Source of the DNA: JBCAWW01 sp039024315
Lineage (GTDB): Bacteria; Bacteroidota; Bacteroidia; J057
Length of the DNA stretch: 64,000 nucleotides
Assembly: GCA_039024315.1 (NCBI GenBank)
Contig: JBCCQN010000004.1
Location: 72,127-136,126 of the forward strand
Direction of reading: 5' to 3'
Position numbers and translations under genes: made by a program. Of this stretch, positions 16,599 through 25,328 are shown piece after piece (position 1 is the first letter of the stretch; the number at the start of each line of letters is the position of its first letter). The notes beneath the pieces are model-generated. The model did not search any database, was not told where the DNA came from, and was given only the letters and a program-made list of their open reading frames with translations.

Positions 16599-17939
16599 AT
16601 GAATAAACCCTCTACCATTCTCAATCCCCCCCTCACACGCACATTGATACTAATGCTGTTTTTGGCCCCTATGTTGATTTTAGCGCAGGGTCCAGGTCGG
16701 CGTTCGTATTTGATGGGCGAAAATTTGCGCAAGCAAAATAAGTGTAAGGAAGCTATCCAGCAGTATGACGAAGCCATACGCTTGGAGCCAGCCAATTACA
16801 AGTATTATTTTCAGCGGGGTAAGTGTGAGTACAATCTCAAGGACTTTGAATCTGCTAAAAACTCCTTTAAAAGCACGGTTGAGTATCAGCCTAACTTTAC
16901 TCCTGCCTACTCGCTCTTAGCTAAGATTTATAAAAACGAGAAGGACAACCAAAACGCAATCTACTACTACCAAGAAGCGGCTCGTAACGAAAGCAACAAT
17001 AGTCGTAAGGTGCAGTACAAACTGCTTTTGGTCAATCTTCTCCTCAAAGAGGATAGAGTAGCAGAAGCGCAAAGACATATAGCAGAGGCAAAGAGTATCG
17101 ATCCTACGAATCCCAATATTCTTTTTTACAATGCGGAGATTCTATCGATGCAAAAAAATTGGAGCAGCGCCAAAACCAGCTATGAGCAAGCGCTTTCGTC
17201 AGAAAGGCTAAAGACCGCTACTCCAGCCGAAAAAGCGAAGTATTACTATGGATATGGAGTTGCCTTGAGCAACCTTGGTGATAATGCCGGCGCAAAAGCC
17301 GCTTGGAGTAAGGCCAATTTTGGTCGCTATAAGCCTCTTATCGCCCAACAAATGCTAGAAAACAATCACGTTTACTATTACAAAATCGCCGTCAGCTATT
17401 ATCTCAACGGTGAGTATCGTGAGTGCGAAAGCTATATAGCTAAAGCCCTAGAGCTGCAGCGTAGTTTTGCTAGTGCATATATACTCAAAGGCAAAATCGC
17501 ACGTAAGGAAGGGAATAAAGGCCAAGCGATCCAATTTTATCAGCAGGCTTTACAAATGGAAAAAAATCCAGATCGCCAAGCGGGTATGTGTCGCTTAGTG
17601 GCTGGGCTCCAAATGGAAAACAAAGATTATGGTGGTGCTTTGCGGACCATCAATCAAGCGCTCAATCTAAAGCCTAAAAATGGTGCTACTGCTCTTTTAG
17701 CTATGAAGGCCCAAGCAGAATATAATGGTGGCCGCTACAATGAGGCGATCAGCACTATTGAGCAACTTCTCCAAGCCGGTATCGATCCAAAAACAAAGGC
17801 CAAATACAGCTTTATGATGGGCATGGCGGCAAAGAAAACGCGCGATACCGAAAGAGCCAGAGCAGGCTTCAAAAACGCCCAATATGGACCTTACAAGCCT
17901 GCGGCAGTGATGGAACTAAAAAAATTGAATCAGGGCTAA
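16599..17939 (+). CDS. Exported TPR protein
   Basis: A 446-residue protein made almost entirely of tetratricopeptide repeats after a signal peptide (TLILMLFLAPMLILAQG). About ten TPR-like helical pairs are visible, for example CKEAIQQYDEAIRLEPANYKY and KDFESAKNSFKSTVEYQPN. I start it at MNKPSTIL; the frame is open for 21 more codons upstream, but that part does not look coding. It is probably a periplasmic or outer-membrane-associated scaffold. The gene is a single transcription unit ended by a strong terminator. Confidence 0.8.
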   Translation: MNKPSTILNPPLTRTLILMLFLAPMLILAQGPGRRSYLMGENLRKQNKCKEAIQQYDEAIRLEPANYKYYFQRGKCEYNLKDFESAKNSFKSTVEYQPNFTPAYSLLAKIYKNEKDNQNAIYYYQEAARNESNNSRKVQYKLLLVNLLLKEDRVAEAQRHIAEAKSIDPTNPNILFYNAEILSMQKNWSSAKTSYEQALSSERLKTATPAEKAKYYYGYGVALSNLGDNAGAKAAWSKANFGRYKPLIAQQMLENNHVYYYKIAVSYYLNGEYRECESYIAKALELQRSFASAYILKGKIARKEGNKGQAIQFYQQALQMEKNPDRQAGMCRLVAGLQMENKDYGGALRTINQALNLKPKNGATALLAMKAQAEYNGGRYNEAISTIEQLLQAGIDPKTKAKYSFMMGMAAKKTRDTERARAGFKNAQYGPYKPAAVMELKKLNQG

Positions 17940-17961
17940 ACGCCAGATTCTTGCATTGCAT

Positions 17962-18001
17962 AAAAAAGCAGGGCTTCAATTGACTGAAGCCCTGCTTTTT
18001 T
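17962..18001. terminator. Bidirectional intrinsic terminator
   Basis: A 17-bp perfect stem (17962-17978 with 17985-18001) with six A on one side and six T on the other and loop ATTGAC. It serves both the TPR gene and the convergent purM. Confidence 0.93.
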
Positions 18002-18016
18002 AGAAGATACTTATTC

Positions 18017-19186
18017 TTAATGAGAATCGTAAACGACGGTTTCTTCGCCCACAAGGGTCAATTTGTTACTGGCTGCGTCTTCGCAGCGACCGATAATTTG
18101 CGCCTCAATGTTGAACGCTCCAGCCATGTCGATGATAGCTCTGGCAGTATCTTCATTGGTATAAATCTCTAATCGGTGGCCCATATTGAAGACCTGATAC
18201 ATTTCTTTCCAGCTCGCTTTGCTGGCTTCTTGAATCAAGCGAAATACCGGCGGGGTCGTAAAAAGATTATCTTTTATGATATGGAGGTTTTCTACAAATT
18301 TTAGGCACTTGGTCTGTCCCCCTCCCGTACAGTGAATCAAACCGTTGATTTGATCAAAGTATTGGTTGAGTACTTTGTGCATCAGGGGCAGGAAGGTACG
18401 GGTCGGACTGAGCAAAAGCTTGCCGATGCTTTGTCCCGTTTCCGACTCGATGTCGGTCAATTTATGCGGTCCAGCATAGACAAGGTGTTCCGGGACGGTA
18501 GCATCAAAAGACTCTGGGTATTTGCTAGCATATTCATGGGAAAGCATATCATGTCTAGCGTTGGTCAAACCATTGCTCCCAATTCCGCTATTGTAGGCAG
18601 TCTCATAGCTAGCTTGGCCAAAACTGCTGAGCCCCAAGATCACATCGCCAGCCTTGATTTTTTCGTTGGTCACTACTCGTGAACGCGGCATTCGACAAAA
18701 GGCAGTAGCATCCACCACCATGGTACGTACCACATCTCCAACATCAGCAGTTTCTCCCCCCGTGCTTTCGATAGCGATCCCATGCTCTCGTAGCATAGCA
18801 AAAAAACCTTCCATACCGTTGAGAATCGTGGCCAGCACATCACGACTGATCAAAAATTTATTGCGCCCAATGGTATTGGAAAACAAAAAGCCGGTAGTCG
18901 CTCCCGCACAGAGCATATCATCCAAGTTCATCACGACAGCGTCTTGTATGATCCCTTCCCAAACCGACAAATCCCCAGTTTCTCGCCAGTAGAGATAGGC
19001 CAGTGAAGATTTGGTACCTGAGCCATCGGCATGCATAATATTGCAGTAGGCATCGTCTCCGCCTACTCTGTCAGCACTTATTTTGCAGAAAGCTCGTGGA
19101 TATAAGCCTTGGTCAAGCTTGCTGATGGCAAAATGGACGTCTTCTTTTCCGGCAGAAACCCCACGTTGGGAATAGTTGGAGGACAT
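18017..19186 (-). CDS. purM: Phosphoribosylformylglycinamidine cyclo-ligase (AIR synthetase)
   Basis: Catalyses ATP-dependent ring closure of FGAM to AIR in purine synthesis. The sequence shows the PurM pattern: YSQRGVSAGKEDVHFAIS at the N-terminus, HADGSGTKSSLAYLYWRETGD for ATP and metal binding, a dimer-interface strand near MNLDDMLCAGATTGFLFSN, and GGETADVGDVVRTMVVD. The C-terminal GRCED segment belongs to the second lobe. At 389 residues from MSSNYSQRG it has the longer form usual in Bacteroidota. It is a monocistronic unit between two terminators. Confidence 0.93.
   Translation of the reverse strand: MSSNYSQRGVSAGKEDVHFAISKLDQGLYPRAFCKISADRVGGDDAYCNIMHADGSGTKSSLAYLYWRETGDLSVWEGIIQDAVVMNLDDMLCAGATTGFLFSNTIGRNKFLISRDVLATILNGMEGFFAMLREHGIAIESTGGETADVGDVVRTMVVDATAFCRMPRSRVVTNEKIKAGDVILGLSSFGQASYETAYNSGIGSNGLTNARHDMLSHEYASKYPESFDATVPEHLVYAGPHKLTDIESETGQSIGKLLLSPTRTFLPLMHKVLNQYFDQINGLIHCTGGGQTKCLKFVENLHIIKDNLFTTPPVFRLIQEASKASWKEMYQVFNMGHRLEIYTNEDTARAIIDMAGAFNIEAQIIGRCEDAASNKLTLVGEETVVYDSH
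18105..18120 (+). repeat. Hairpin-AACGC repeat, copy 14
   Basis: AT-rich stem TCAA/TTGA, loop TG, tail ACGCTC. Antisense in purM. Confidence 0.4.
18670..18686 (+). repeat. Hairpin-AACGC repeat, copy 15
   Basis: Stem TCAC/GTGA, loop TACTC, tail ACGCG. Antisense in purM; tail is non-canonical. Confidence 0.3.
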
Positions 19187-19245
19187 ATTGCTTTGTTTTT
19201 GAGTCTGCAAAGCTACAAAAAATACAGGCAGGGATTAAACGAAGA

Positions 19246-19275
19246 GCGGCGATAAAACAAATGCTTTATCGCCGC
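19246..19275 (-). terminator. Hairpin after the OmpA-family gene
   Basis: An 11-bp stem GCGGCGATAAA/TTTATCGCCGC with an 8-base loop lies 27 bases past the OmpA-family stop. There is no strong T run, so termination is likely but not certain. Confidence 0.6.
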
Positions 19276-19301
19276 CTTGATTATACTTTTGCAAATTGAG
19301 T

Positions 19302-21371
19302 CTAGCTATCGTCCCCAAAGTTGATCGAAGTGATTCGGAACTCTGTACGGCGGTTAGCCTGCTCATCTTCATCCGTCATTTCTGGATAGATCAACAGACG
19401 AGATTCGCCATATCCTAGCCAAGCGACACGACCGGGATCGATACCGTTTTGAGCAAGATATTTGATCACCGCACGCGCACGATTGTTTGAAAGCTCTACA
19501 TTATAGGGCTCAGAACCATTAGAGTCTGTGTGCGCTTCAAGCAGGATCGTAATATTAGGATTTTGACGCATGATCTTGAGGAGATTTTGTAATTCCTCTA
19601 GGGCATCTGCACGCAGATAATATTCATCAAAATCGTAATAGACATTTTGTAGAGTGAAGGTGGTAGTAATATCGATGGGATCTAATTCGATATCAATGTT
19701 CTTTTCGAGATCAGTATCCTCCATCACATCCATTGTATTGAACTCCTCTTCATTGGCTAAATACTCCTTCGCATTACCTAATACTTTATAATAAGTGTCT
19801 ACTTTTAGTGGAAATTCATATGAAGCGTCTTGTCCAGTTGAGAAATCCTGAATTTTCGTTATTGTTTGATCTTCATTGATCTTAAATAGCTCTACAGTTG
19901 CATAAGGTATTGGTAACTGGGTTACTTTATCTCTAACCACACCATGAACAGAGACATTGAGCCTAGTACGATCCAATGGTACATATCTGGCCCAATAAAT
20001 ATCATCTCCACCTGCCCCGCCAGGGCGATCAGAGGTAAAGATTACCGTAGAGTCATTATCCAAAAAGATCGCCCCATAGTCATCATAACTAGAGTTGAGT
20101 GGCGACTTCATGTTTTCGGCCTCTTTCCAGTCGCCGATAGCACCTTCCGCTTTGTAAAGATCAATCCCCCCAAATCCACCGCGGCCATTAGAGCCAAAGT
20201 ACAAGATCGAACCTGCATCATTTAGGAATGGAGTGTATTCGTTGAAAGCGGTATTGATGTTTGCCCCTGCATTTACTGGATCAGACCAACCTGTACCGAG
20301 ACGGCGCGAAAACCAGATATCAAAACCACCTTCTCCTCCATCACGGTCAGAGACGAAGAAGATCGTACGCCCATCACGAGAGACCATCGGCTGACGGTCA
20401 TTGGTAGGGAGGAGTTTAGTCTTGCCACGAGAGTTGATGATCTTTTCTTGCTTACCCGCAATTCCTTCTACTAACTGAGGCTTTCCCCACTGCTTTTTGA
20501 TTGGATTGTAGCGAGAAGTAAAGATACTACAGCCGTTTTTGTTGGCTTTGGTATTACAAATGGTGAAGTACATGGTCAATCCGTCAGCCGTAAAGCTGGC
20601 AGAGCCATTGTTGCGCTTCTTGTCATTTACGATCTTTTCTAAGGCGATACTCTCTGCCCCGAAGGTGCTATCGTTTTCCATGACGACGGCATAGAGATCC
20701 GAATTATTGGGCTCTCCTGTATTGGGGTCAATCCGTTTTTTCTTTTTCTTTTTGCCTACAGCTCGATGCGAGGTAAAGACAATAAATTTGTCTTCCTGCC
20801 TTTGATCGAGATAAGCAGGGAACATATCTCCTGCGGAGGAATTGAAGGTAGTAGGATTGACCCGATACTCTTTTCTTTCATTGGCTAGAGAAGCCTCTGC
20901 TATCTCACAACCTTTGATTTCGAGTTCGGCAAGGGCGTACAACTCATCGCGGGTGCGATGGCGACGCATAAACTCTTCCAGCGACTCCCTAGCCTTACGG
21001 TAGTCATTGAGGCGCTTGTAAACAAGGCCGATTTGAAGATAGACAGTATCATTACGAGCGGGGTCGATCTCTGCCGCCTTACGGAAATAGCGGAGAGATT
21101 CACGATAGTCTTGTAGATAACTGTTGATAGAGCCTAGCAAGTAAGCGGCTTGATAGTCGCTTGGATTTTGATTAAGGACTTCTTTATAAAGGTTTTCAGC
21201 CTCCACAAAGTTGTCTTCCTGGTAATAATAGTCTGCCTTCTTCCGGGTTTTGTCCGCCTTACCACTTTGGGCCTGCACAATTGAGCTAGACCCTAGAAGG
21301 ACAAAGATTATACCCAAGACCGACAATCGTAAGGGGGTTGATCCGATCATATATGGGAGTGTTTTTTTCAC
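19302..21371 (-). CDS. PorE-like TPR / beta-propeller / OmpA protein
   Basis: A 689-residue envelope protein with a signal peptide ending near SIVQAQ. Domains in order: TPR repeats (about 35-135), a PD40-type beta-propeller (about 175-460, with FVSDRDGGEGGFDIWFS and IFTSDRPGGAGGDDIYWA), a carboxypeptidase-regulatory-like beta-sandwich (about 470-550) and a peptidoglycan-binding OmpA domain (VYYDFDEYYLRADALEEL, then EAHTDSNGSEPYNVELSNNRA). This is the domain order of PorE, a T9SS accessory protein that tethers the machinery to peptidoglycan. Several paralogues of this architecture usually occur in one genome and no other T9SS machinery gene is nearby, so the T9SS role is inference. The OmpA domain and envelope location are firm. 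Confidence 0.82.
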   Translation of the reverse strand: MKKTLPYMIGSTPLRLSVLGIIFVLLGSSSIVQAQSGKADKTRKKADYYYQEDNFVEAENLYKEVLNQNPSDYQAAYLLGSINSYLQDYRESLRYFRKAAEIDPARNDTVYLQIGLVYKRLNDYRKARESLEEFMRRHRTRDELYALAELEIKGCEIAEASLANERKEYRVNPTTFNSSAGDMFPAYLDQRQEDKFIVFTSHRAVGKKKKKKRIDPNTGEPNNSDLYAVVMENDSTFGAESIALEKIVNDKKRNNGSASFTADGLTMYFTICNTKANKNGCSIFTSRYNPIKKQWGKPQLVEGIAGKQEKIINSRGKTKLLPTNDRQPMVSRDGRTIFFVSDRDGGEGGFDIWFSRRLGTGWSDPVNAGANINTAFNEYTPFLNDAGSILYFGSNGRGGFGGIDLYKAEGAIGDWKEAENMKSPLNSSYDDYGAIFLDNDSTVIFTSDRPGGAGGDDIYWARYVPLDRTRLNVSVHGVVRDKVTQLPIPYATVELFKINEDQTITKIQDFSTGQDASYEFPLKVDTYYKVLGNAKEYLANEEEFNTMDVMEDTDLEKNIDIELDPIDITTTFTLQNVYYDFDEYYLRADALEELQNLLKIMRQNPNITILLEAHTDSNGSEPYNVELSNNRARAVIKYLAQNGIDPGRVAWLGYGESRLLIYPEMTDEDEQANRRTEFRITSINFGDDS

Positions 21372-21442
21372 AGAATTGGAATTTATAGAGCGATAGGCAA
21401 TTTACAACAAACATAGAAAAAAACTACCTCTGTCGCCAGCCT

Positions 21443-22177
21443 TCAGAACAAAATAATCCAAAGAAGGAAATCTCCGCCTAAAATTGCAATCGCAGAAATC
21501 ACAAAAGAAGAGATCGTTGCCTCCCCTAATCCTCTTGCACCGCCCTGAGTATGAAGGCCTTTAAAACAGCCGATTAGAGAGATTAGCATCCCAAAAACCG
21601 TTCCTTTGATCAAACCACCCAATAGATCACCAAAGGCAAAAAAATCTCTCACCGATTGAAAAAATACCTGATGTGTAATATTCAAAAAGAAATTTGATAC
21701 CAACCATGAACCAAGTACAGCAATCAAAAGGGCGAAAAAAGTCAATATTGGCATCATCAAACTAAGCCCCAAAAAGCGCGGCATCACGATATAACGAACC
21801 GGATCGATAGACATAGTCCGCAGCGCATCAATTTGTTCGGTGATTTTCATCGAACCAATTTCAGCCGTCATCGAGGCACCGATACGTCCCGCGATCACCA
21901 AGGCGGTCAAGACAGGGGCCATTTCCATCATTACGACTCGCGATACTTGACCACCCAAAACAGAGAGCGAAACCATGCCCCGAAATTGATAGGCTGCTTG
22001 CCACGCAATAATTGCACCCGCAAACAAACCGATCAGCAATACCAAAGGGATAGAATTGACCCCCACATGATCCAATTGATAAATGATCCGTTTACGATCC
22101 CGCCAGACATAGCGGAGATTTTGTAGCACCTGCCACAGCAAAAAACCAAATTCCCCCAAGGCGTTGAGTACGCGCAT
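21443..22177 (-). CDS. MlaE-family lipid ABC transporter permease
   Basis: The permease of an Mla-type phospholipid transport system in the inner membrane. Hydrophobic helices alternate with the family signature VVMMEMAPVLTALVIAGRIGASMTAEIGSMKITEQIDALRTM. From MRVLNALGEFGFLL it is 244 residues, the family norm; a start at 22234 would add 19 polar residues. The ATPase and MCE-domain partners that usually adjoin MlaE are not in this window. Upstream is mscS and downstream the OmpA-family gene, all on one strand, so an envelope operon is possible. Confidence 0.88.
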   Translation of the reverse strand: MRVLNALGEFGFLLWQVLQNLRYVWRDRKRIIYQLDHVGVNSIPLVLLIGLFAGAIIAWQAAYQFRGMVSLSVLGGQVSRVVMMEMAPVLTALVIAGRIGASMTAEIGSMKITEQIDALRTMSIDPVRYIVMPRFLGLSLMMPILTFFALLIAVLGSWLVSNFFLNITHQVFFQSVRDFFAFGDLLGGLIKGTVFGMLISLIGCFKGLHTQGGARGLGEATISSFVISAIAILGGDFLLWIILF

Positions 22178-22257
22178 GGGGGAAATTACAGTTTTTATTT
22201 TTTGATTGTTTGAATTAATGAAAGTTTGAATCAATCATTCAAACTTTCAGTCAAACC

Positions 22258-23067
22258 TTAGCCTGCTTGGTGCATCACAGTTTGCGGAAAGGGAATCTCA
22301 ATTCCAGCCTCATCCAAGGCAATTTTCACTTTTTCGGTGATACCAAAGTAAACATCCCAATAGTCAGCTACGGTAGCATAAGGACGGATCGCCAAGTTGA
22401 CTGAGCTATCTGCTAATTCGAGTACGTTGACCGAAGGAGCGGGATCTTTTAATACTTTAGGATCGTCTTGCATCACTTTCATGATCACATCCTTGGCTTT
22501 TTTGATATCCTCACTATAGCCAATACCGGCTACTAAATCTACTCGCAGATGACCAATCTCTGAAAGATTAGTGATGCTATCGTTGGCCAGAGGACCATTG
22601 GGTATGATGATTTTCTTACTTTCAGGGCTTTCGAGCGTAGTAACAAAGACATTGATATCTTTTACTACCCCAAAATGTCCTTGAGCGTCGATCAAATCCC
22701 CCACTTTAAAGGGTTTGAATAGCAGGATCAGCACCCCCCCGGCAAAGTTAGCTAAGCTACCTTGTAAGGCGAGACCAACGGCTAAGCCCCCAGCCCCTAA
22801 AATCGCGACAAAGGAGGTAGTTTCGATGCCAACCATAGAAGCGACAGAAATGAAGACTGCTGCTTTTAACAAAATACTGACCAAACCTGCCAAAAATCCT
22901 TGCAAAGAGACATCGACATCCCTCTTAGCCAAAGATTTACGTACAAGACCTGTGATTTTACCGGCTAACCAAAAGCCAATAATCAGAGCAACAATGGCCA
23001 TTAAAATTGCGCTGCCCCATTCGACAACTTTAGAAAAATCAATATTAAGCTTTTCCAACCATTCCAT
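22258..23067 (-). CDS. Small-conductance mechanosensitive channel (MscS family)
   Basis: A 269-residue channel that would release solutes on osmotic downshock. Three hydrophobic segments end in the pore helix GAGGLAVGLALQGSLANFAGG, the best-conserved MscS feature. A beta domain follows (FKPFKVGDLIDAQGHFGVV, IPNGPLANDSITNLS) and a mixed C-terminal domain ends in GIEIPFPQTVMHQAG, where the family usually has IPFPQ. Length matches E. coli MscS. The stop is about 80 bases from the mlaE start. Confidence 0.92.
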   Translation of the reverse strand: MEWLEKLNIDFSKVVEWGSAILMAIVALIIGFWLAGKITGLVRKSLAKRDVDVSLQGFLAGLVSILLKAAVFISVASMVGIETTSFVAILGAGGLAVGLALQGSLANFAGGVLILLFKPFKVGDLIDAQGHFGVVKDINVFVTTLESPESKKIIIPNGPLANDSITNLSEIGHLRVDLVAGIGYSEDIKKAKDVIMKVMQDDPKVLKDPAPSVNVLELADSSVNLAIRPYATVADYWDVYFGITEKVKIALDEAGIEIPFPQTVMHQAG

Positions 23068-23216
23068 AGTAGTGGATTGTTTTTGTAAGTAAAATGTAAG
23101 ATGAACAAACTTGTAGGGAAGTTAGCTTTTAGATACAAAGCCAAATTGGAAGTCACAATTTTAGAAGGGGATTTTTTTAAAAAGAAAAATTCGTTTGCTT
23201 CAACGAATCATCTGGA

Positions 23217-23235
23217 TGAGCGTTCCGCGGAGCGG
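23217..23235 (-). repeat. Hairpin-AACGC repeat, copy 16
   Basis: Intergenic copy upstream of mscS: stem CCGC/GCGG, loop TCC, tail AACGCTCA. Confidence 0.7.
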
Positions 23236-23314
23236 TAAAAAAGAAAAAAGGCTCGGAAATATGAATTGATGCAGAGACAGCTAAAAGGTCCAATTGGGTG
23301 ATGGAAGTTTTTTG

Positions 23315-23337
23315 CTGCTGCGCAGAACGCTTATCTC
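23315..23337 (+). repeat. Hairpin-AACGC repeat, copy 17
   Basis: Intergenic copy: stem CTGC/GCAG, loop TGC, tail AACGCTTATCTCC. It ends where the next gene's stop codon begins. Confidence 0.75.
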
Positions 23338-23970
23338 CTAAGCTTCATCGAGCTCCGCCAATGCTTTTTCGAGTGCGTTAAGATGCTGGCCATAGAGACG
23401 TTTGAGGTAAATGGTAGAACCCCAAGCCGCTAAAGCGCCATAAGAGAGCATAATCCCGATGACCCAAAACCAAGTAGAACTGGGGATGTCGGGCCAGACA
23501 CTGTCATACACCACCGACTCCCGGACAAAGCCATACAGCACTCCGGCAGCCCCTAGCAAAGGCACCACCCCCACGACCAAAAAGCGATAAAGACGCATAT
23601 AGCCCTTAAGACGCTTAATCCTCTGGGCTAAGAAGCTTTCGATGGACTGGTCAGAAGCGGGTAGCTGGCCAAGACTAAAAAATTTAAAGAGGTAAAAAGC
23701 CAAGCCCAAACCACCCATGATCCACAAAGCTTGCCACTCAGCCGGCAGGACAAAAACGCGCTGTAGGCGGGCAAAGACCACTACTCCTATCATAGCCAAA
23801 ATGACCAGCACCATCTCAATGAGGGTATTGCGACGAATCTTTTGCCAATAGGTACGGCTGCGGCTACGAATCATTTTACGGATCTCCTCCGCCCCTCTGC
23901 CCGCTGATCCGGTAGAGGCCTGAAAGCTATTTTCTGCTTCCCAAAGCGATTTGAGTTGATCGAGATCCAT
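23338..23970 (-). CDS. Membrane protein paired with ECF sigma factor
   Basis: A 210-residue protein of unrecognised family. The N-terminus MDLDQLKSLWEAENSFQAS is soluble, followed by a basic patch (RSRSRTYWQKIRRNT) and hydrophobic segments near IEMVLVILAMIGVVVFARL, WIMGGLGLAFYLFKFF, FLVVGVVPLLGAAGVLYGF and WFWVIGIMLSYGALAAWG. It begins 5 bases after the ECF sigma gene ends, the usual place for an anti-sigma factor or sigma-linked membrane regulator. An anti-sigma role is inferred from position only; no zinc-binding HxxxCxxC motif is present. Confidence 0.6.
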   Translation of the reverse strand: MDLDQLKSLWEAENSFQASTGSAGRGAEEIRKMIRSRSRTYWQKIRRNTLIEMVLVILAMIGVVVFARLQRVFVLPAEWQALWIMGGLGLAFYLFKFFSLGQLPASDQSIESFLAQRIKRLKGYMRLYRFLVVGVVPLLGAAGVLYGFVRESVVYDSVWPDIPSSTWFWVIGIMLSYGALAAWGSTIYLKRLYGQHLNALEKALAELDEA

Positions 23971-23975
23971 CTTAA

Positions 23976-24527
23976 TTATTCAAAATGGGGGCTGATTTTT
24001 TTCTTGAGCTTTACTTTGATACGATTGAGCTTGACCCCAACATTGTTGCTGGTAATGCCCATGATCTGGCTGATTTCGTCATAAGAATGTTCTTCTAGAT
24101 ACAGGAGTATTATGGCCCTTTCGATCTCTGATAATTGTTCGATGGCGCGATACAAAAATTGGCGTTTTTCGGCAAGGTCGGGATCTTGGATGCGTTCGGC
24201 GAGGCCAAAGGGTAAAGGCTCATTGCTGTTGAGGTTGGGCCGTCGTTCTTTTTTGCGCAATGCCGAAATGGCAGTATTAAGCGCTACCCGATACATCCAA
24301 GTAGAGATTTTGGCCTTGCCACCAAAGCTGTGGTAGTTTCGCCAAAGTTGCAGGACAATTTCTTGAAAGAGATCTTCGCGTTCGGCTTTGCCGAACGCAT
24401 ACAGCCGACATACCTTGTGGATGATGCCTTGATGCGTTTCAATCAACGCAACGAAATCGTGTTCCTCCTGCTTGGTCAAACTCGGTGCTGCTTCTGGCGC
24501 AATAAGATATGATTTTTCGAATATCAA
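23976..24527 (-). CDS. ECF-family RNA polymerase sigma factor
   Basis: A 183-residue extracytoplasmic-function sigma factor. Region 2 shows VCRLYAFGKAEREDLFQEIVLQLWRNYHSF and AKISTWMYRVALNTAISALRK; region 4 shows LYLEEHSYDEISQIMGITSNNVGVKLNRIKVKLKK, the -35 recognition helix-turn-helix. The gene is the first of a two-gene operon with the membrane protein at 23338-23970. A perfect 9-bp palindrome lies inside region 2 (24378-24398), encoding the variable AFGKAER stretch. Confidence 0.92.
   Translation of the reverse strand: MIFEKSYLIAPEAAPSLTKQEEHDFVALIETHQGIIHKVCRLYAFGKAEREDLFQEIVLQLWRNYHSFGGKAKISTWMYRVALNTAISALRKKERRPNLNSNEPLPFGLAERIQDPDLAEKRQFLYRAIEQLSEIERAIILLYLEEHSYDEISQIMGITSNNVGVKLNRIKVKLKKKISPHFE
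24190..24207 (-). repeat. Hairpin-AACGC repeat, copy 18
   Basis: TGGC/GCCG with one G-T pair, loop CTC, tail AACGCATC. Sense strand of the sigma factor gene; weak. Confidence 0.3.
24378..24398. repeat. Hairpin-AACGC repeat, copy 19, perfectly symmetric
   Basis: The stem is extended to 9 bp, GCGTTCGGC pairing with GCCGAACGC around loop TTT, so the AACGC tail is present on both strands. Inside the sigma factor gene. Confidence 0.6.
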
Positions 24528-24668
24528 AACCCTTGGGTAGAAAGCTTGTTATGCTTTTTGGTTCCCTCTTTTTACCATCAGTCGTAAGGATGGGATAAAT
24601 ATTACAGCGCTTTCGCTTTTGGCTGTTTTTATCTTAATTTTACGCCACAAAACAAAATAAGCAACCTC

Positions 24669-25184
24669 ATGGCAAGTGTTACTTTAAAAGGCACACCCTT
24701 TTCCATTAAAGACGATATTCCTGCTCCTGGTATTCCTGCTCCTGACTTCACCTTTGTTACTGAAGATTTGGGCGAGACTAGCCTTTACGATTTTGACAAC
24801 AAAATCAAGGTATTGATTGGCGTACCAAGTTTGGATACAGGCATTTGCGCAATGGAAACAGTGCGTTTTAACAAAGAGCTATCAGGCTACGATGACAAAG
24901 ACGTAGTCGGTATCGTACTTTCAAAGGACCTTCCCTTTGCGATGAAGCGTTTTTGTACGGCCGAGGGCGTGGACAATGTCATTATCGGCTCTGATTATCG
25001 CTACAATGACTTTATCAACGAATTCAATACTGAGATTCTAAGCGGTCCGATGAAAGGACTCTCCGCCCGCGCCGTATTTATCGTTGACAAGGACAATGTA
25101 GTACGCTACTCTCAGCTAGTGCCTGAAATCGCGCAGGAGCCTGACTACGATGATGTCATGGCCGCGCTAAACAAACTAGTTTAG
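24669..25184 (+). CDS. tpx: Thiol peroxidase, atypical 2-Cys peroxiredoxin
   Basis: Reduces hydrogen and alkyl peroxides using thioredoxin. The peroxidatic cysteine is Cys60 in SLDTGIC, with Thr57 three residues before it as in the TxxC motif, and the resolving cysteine is Cys96 in KRFC. Typical Tpx reads SLDTPVC; the Gly-Ile here is a mild variation. The start motif VTLKGTPFSI and total length of 171 are close to E. coli Tpx (168). It is monocistronic, with its own terminator. Confidence 0.95.
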   Translation: MASVTLKGTPFSIKDDIPAPGIPAPDFTFVTEDLGETSLYDFDNKIKVLIGVPSLDTGICAMETVRFNKELSGYDDKDVVGIVLSKDLPFAMKRFCTAEGVDNVIIGSDYRYNDFINEFNTEILSGPMKGLSARAVFIVDKDNVVRYSQLVPEIAQEPDYDDVMAALNKLV

Positions 25185-25207
25185 ACGATTACCGACAAAA
25201 TAATCTT

Positions 25208-25239
25208 AAGGGCTTCTCCAATCGGGGAGGCTCTTTTTT
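25208..25239 (+). terminator. Terminator of tpx
   Basis: A 12-bp stem with G-T pairs (25208-25219 with 25224-25235), loop AATC, followed by a T run to 25239. Confidence 0.85.
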
Positions 25240-25328
25240 GTATTTACATGCCAAACGGTTCATTATAAGTTCTCAACCGCCAAGAATGGGCTTGCTTTGA
25301 GCAGCAAAAAACTCGTTTTTTGTAAGCG

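Noticed and set aside
13543..23337. Repeat copies as ordinary intrinsic terminators
   Set aside because: Hairpins are short, lack T runs, and many lie in coding sequence in both orientations.
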